From Rhodanobacteraceae bacterium (GTDB lineage Bacteria > Pseudomonadota > Gammaproteobacteria > Xanthomonadales > Rhodanobacteraceae), in the NCBI GenBank assembly GCA_025928735.1, contig JAICIW010000011.1, positions 1 to 16,473 on the forward strand: a stretch of DNA of 16,473 nt, in the 5' to 3' direction. This document shows positions 15,770 to 16,473 of this stretch, piece after piece. Both the position numbers and the translations under genes were made by a program. Each line of letters opens with the position of its first letter. Positions within the stretch are counted from its first letter, which is position 1. The notes beneath the pieces were generated by a model. The model made no database searches. It saw only the letters and a program-made list of their open reading frames with translations, and had not been told where the DNA came from.

Positions 15770-15796
15770 TTATCGGCAGCCGGTGGGGTTTCTTGA
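15770..15796 (-). promoter_or_regulatory. Sigma-28 (FliA) promoter of flgKL
   Basis: On the minus strand TCAA (complement of 15793-15796), a 15-nt spacer, then GCCGATAA (complement of 15770-15777). The -10 element is a perfect FliA match; the -35 differs from TAAA by one base. The predicted transcript would begin roughly 20 nt upstream of the flgK GTG, just ahead of its ribosome site. In enterobacteria flgKL also has its own FliA promoter. Confidence 0.8.
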
Positions 15797-15846
15797 ACGA
15801 TTGTGAATTCCGGTCCCGATCACATTGGCGTGACTCGAAACAATGC

Positions 15847-15971
15847 CGTCATTCCGGACAAGCCCACGGAGTGGGCGTGATCCGGAACCCAGCGCGTTTG
15901 CTTTCGTCCGCGAAAGTCGCTGGGTTCCGGGTTCCTGCGCCGATGGAGCCGGCGCAGGCCCCGGAATGACG
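15847..15971. repeat. Nested palindromic element: two inverted REP-like units
   Basis: Outer ends GTCATTCCGG (15848-15857) and CCGGAATGAC (15961-15970) are perfect 10-bp inverted repeats. Inside are hairpin GCCCAC-GGA-GTGGGC (15862-15876), a 13-bp stem CCGGAACCCAGCG (15882-15894) / CGCTGGGTTCCGG (15918-15930) capped by CTTTCG-TCCG-CGAAAG (15901-15916), and stem CCTGCGCC (15934-15941) / GGCGCAGG (15951-15958). It is best read as two tail-to-tail copies of one unit, GTCATTCCGG...GGAACCCAGCG, left copy on + and right copy on -. The same unit occurs between fliR and flgL. Confidence 0.85.
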
Positions 15972-16022
15972 AGATTCTTGAAATGGCTATCACGTAGGTT
16001 TTATGTTCCTTCCCATGAGCTA

Positions 16023-16473
16023 CTAGGGCATGACCACCCGTCCGATCTGCTGCATGATCGAGATCAGCTTGTCGGCATATCGCGGATCGGTGGCATAGCC
16101 ACAGTCCTGCAAGGCCTGTGCCGCCTGCTCCGGGCTGCCGGCCTGCCGCACCGCCGCGTAACGCGCGCTGTTGCCGAGCAACTTCGCGTGATCGACGAAC
16201 GACTCGATATACGAGCCGTAGGCCCGGAACGCCTCGCGCACGCCGACCTTGCGGCCGTCCACGTATTCGTGGGTCATGTTGCTGGCGGTGGCGCCGTCCC
16301 AGCTTCCGTCGGCCTTGATGCCGAACAGGTTGTGGCTCTTGGCGCCGCTGTCGGCGGTCATCTCGTGGCGGCCCCAGCCGGTTTCCAGCGCGGCCTGCGC
16401 CAGGATCAAGCGCGCCGGCACGCCGCTCATTTGCGCGGCTGCGCGCGCGGCGCCCACGAAGCGGTTGACGAAG
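16023..16473 (-). CDS. flgJ: Peptidoglycan hydrolase FlgJ, C-terminal part (5' end outside window)
   Basis: The frame runs to the window edge; an internal GTG near 16457 should not be taken as the start because the reading continues upstream as FVNRF in line with FlgJ homologues. About 149 residues are present, covering the GH73-type muramidase domain that opens the cell wall for the rod. ILAQAALETGWGRHEM contains the catalytic glutamate region, followed by SHNLFGIKADGSWDG, THEYVDGRKVGVREAFRAYG and the YATDPRYADKLISIMQQI end. The N-terminal rod-cap domain would lie beyond the window. Other GH73 amidases share this domain, but the flgK neighbourhood makes FlgJ very likely. Confidence 0.93.
   Translation of the reverse strand, partial: FVNRFVGAARAAAQMSGVPARLILAQAALETGWGRHEMTADSGAKSHNLFGIKADGSWDGATASNMTHEYVDGRKVGVREAFRAYGSYIESFVDHAKLLGNSARYAAVRQAGSPEQAAQALQDCGYATDPRYADKLISIMQQIGRVVMP

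Noticed and set aside
14078..15796. 572-codon open frame on the + strand across flgK
   Set aside because: It is antisense to a clearly conserved flgK and its translation has no recognisable domain; long antisense frames are common at this GC content.
15847..15971. tRNA-like gene suggested by the cloverleaf fold
   Set aside because: Arm lengths and loops do not fit a tRNA, there is no T-loop consensus, and the parts are explained as two inverted copies of a repeat.
1..16473. CRISPR array, insertion sequence, rRNA or prophage genes
   Set aside because: No regularly spaced repeats, transposase, integrase or RNA gene patterns were seen on either strand.

Overview
The window is a high-GC flagellar biosynthesis locus. 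Gene content and protein style (FliK, FliL, FliO, long Ala-rich FliN, GH73-type FlgJ) point to a gammaproteobacterium of the Xanthomonadales/Lysobacterales, possibly Rhodanobacteraceae. That placement is inference; nothing here fixes the genus.

Layout, left to right. (1) The last codons of a flagellin gene (+) and a strong intrinsic terminator. (2) A small uncharacterised gene (+) behind a near-perfect sigma-28 (FliA) promoter; its product ends in a tail that closely resembles the C-terminal D0 segment of flagellin. (3) fliE on the minus strand, divergent from the rest of the fli cluster. (4) A tightly packed + strand cluster fliF-G-H-I, a 239-nt gap, fliJ-K, a 166-nt gap with a terminator-like hairpin, then fliL-M-N-O-P-Q-R. 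(5) A REP-like repeat unit between the converging ends of fliR and flgL. (6) flgK-flgL on the minus strand behind a sigma-28-type promoter. (7) A nested palindromic element made of two oppositely oriented copies of the same repeat unit. (8) The 3' part of flgJ (minus strand), cut by the window edge.

Together these genes encode the MS ring (FliF) and its rod adaptor (FliE), the C ring/switch (FliG, FliM, FliN), the export ATPase complex (FliH, FliI, FliJ), the export gate (FliO, FliP, FliQ, FliR), the hook-length ruler (FliK), a stator-associated membrane protein (FliL), the hook-filament junction (FlgK, FlgL), the rod-cap muramidase (FlgJ) and the filament (flagellin). fliD, fliS, flhA/flhB and the master regulator are not in the window.

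Most of the window is ordinary flagellar machinery. The most interesting object is the 174-residue protein at 287-811: it pairs a FliA-type promoter with a flagellin-like C-terminal tail but has no flagellin N-terminal D0/D1 region. It may be an undescribed filament-associated or FliS-interacting protein, or a reduced flagellin relic.
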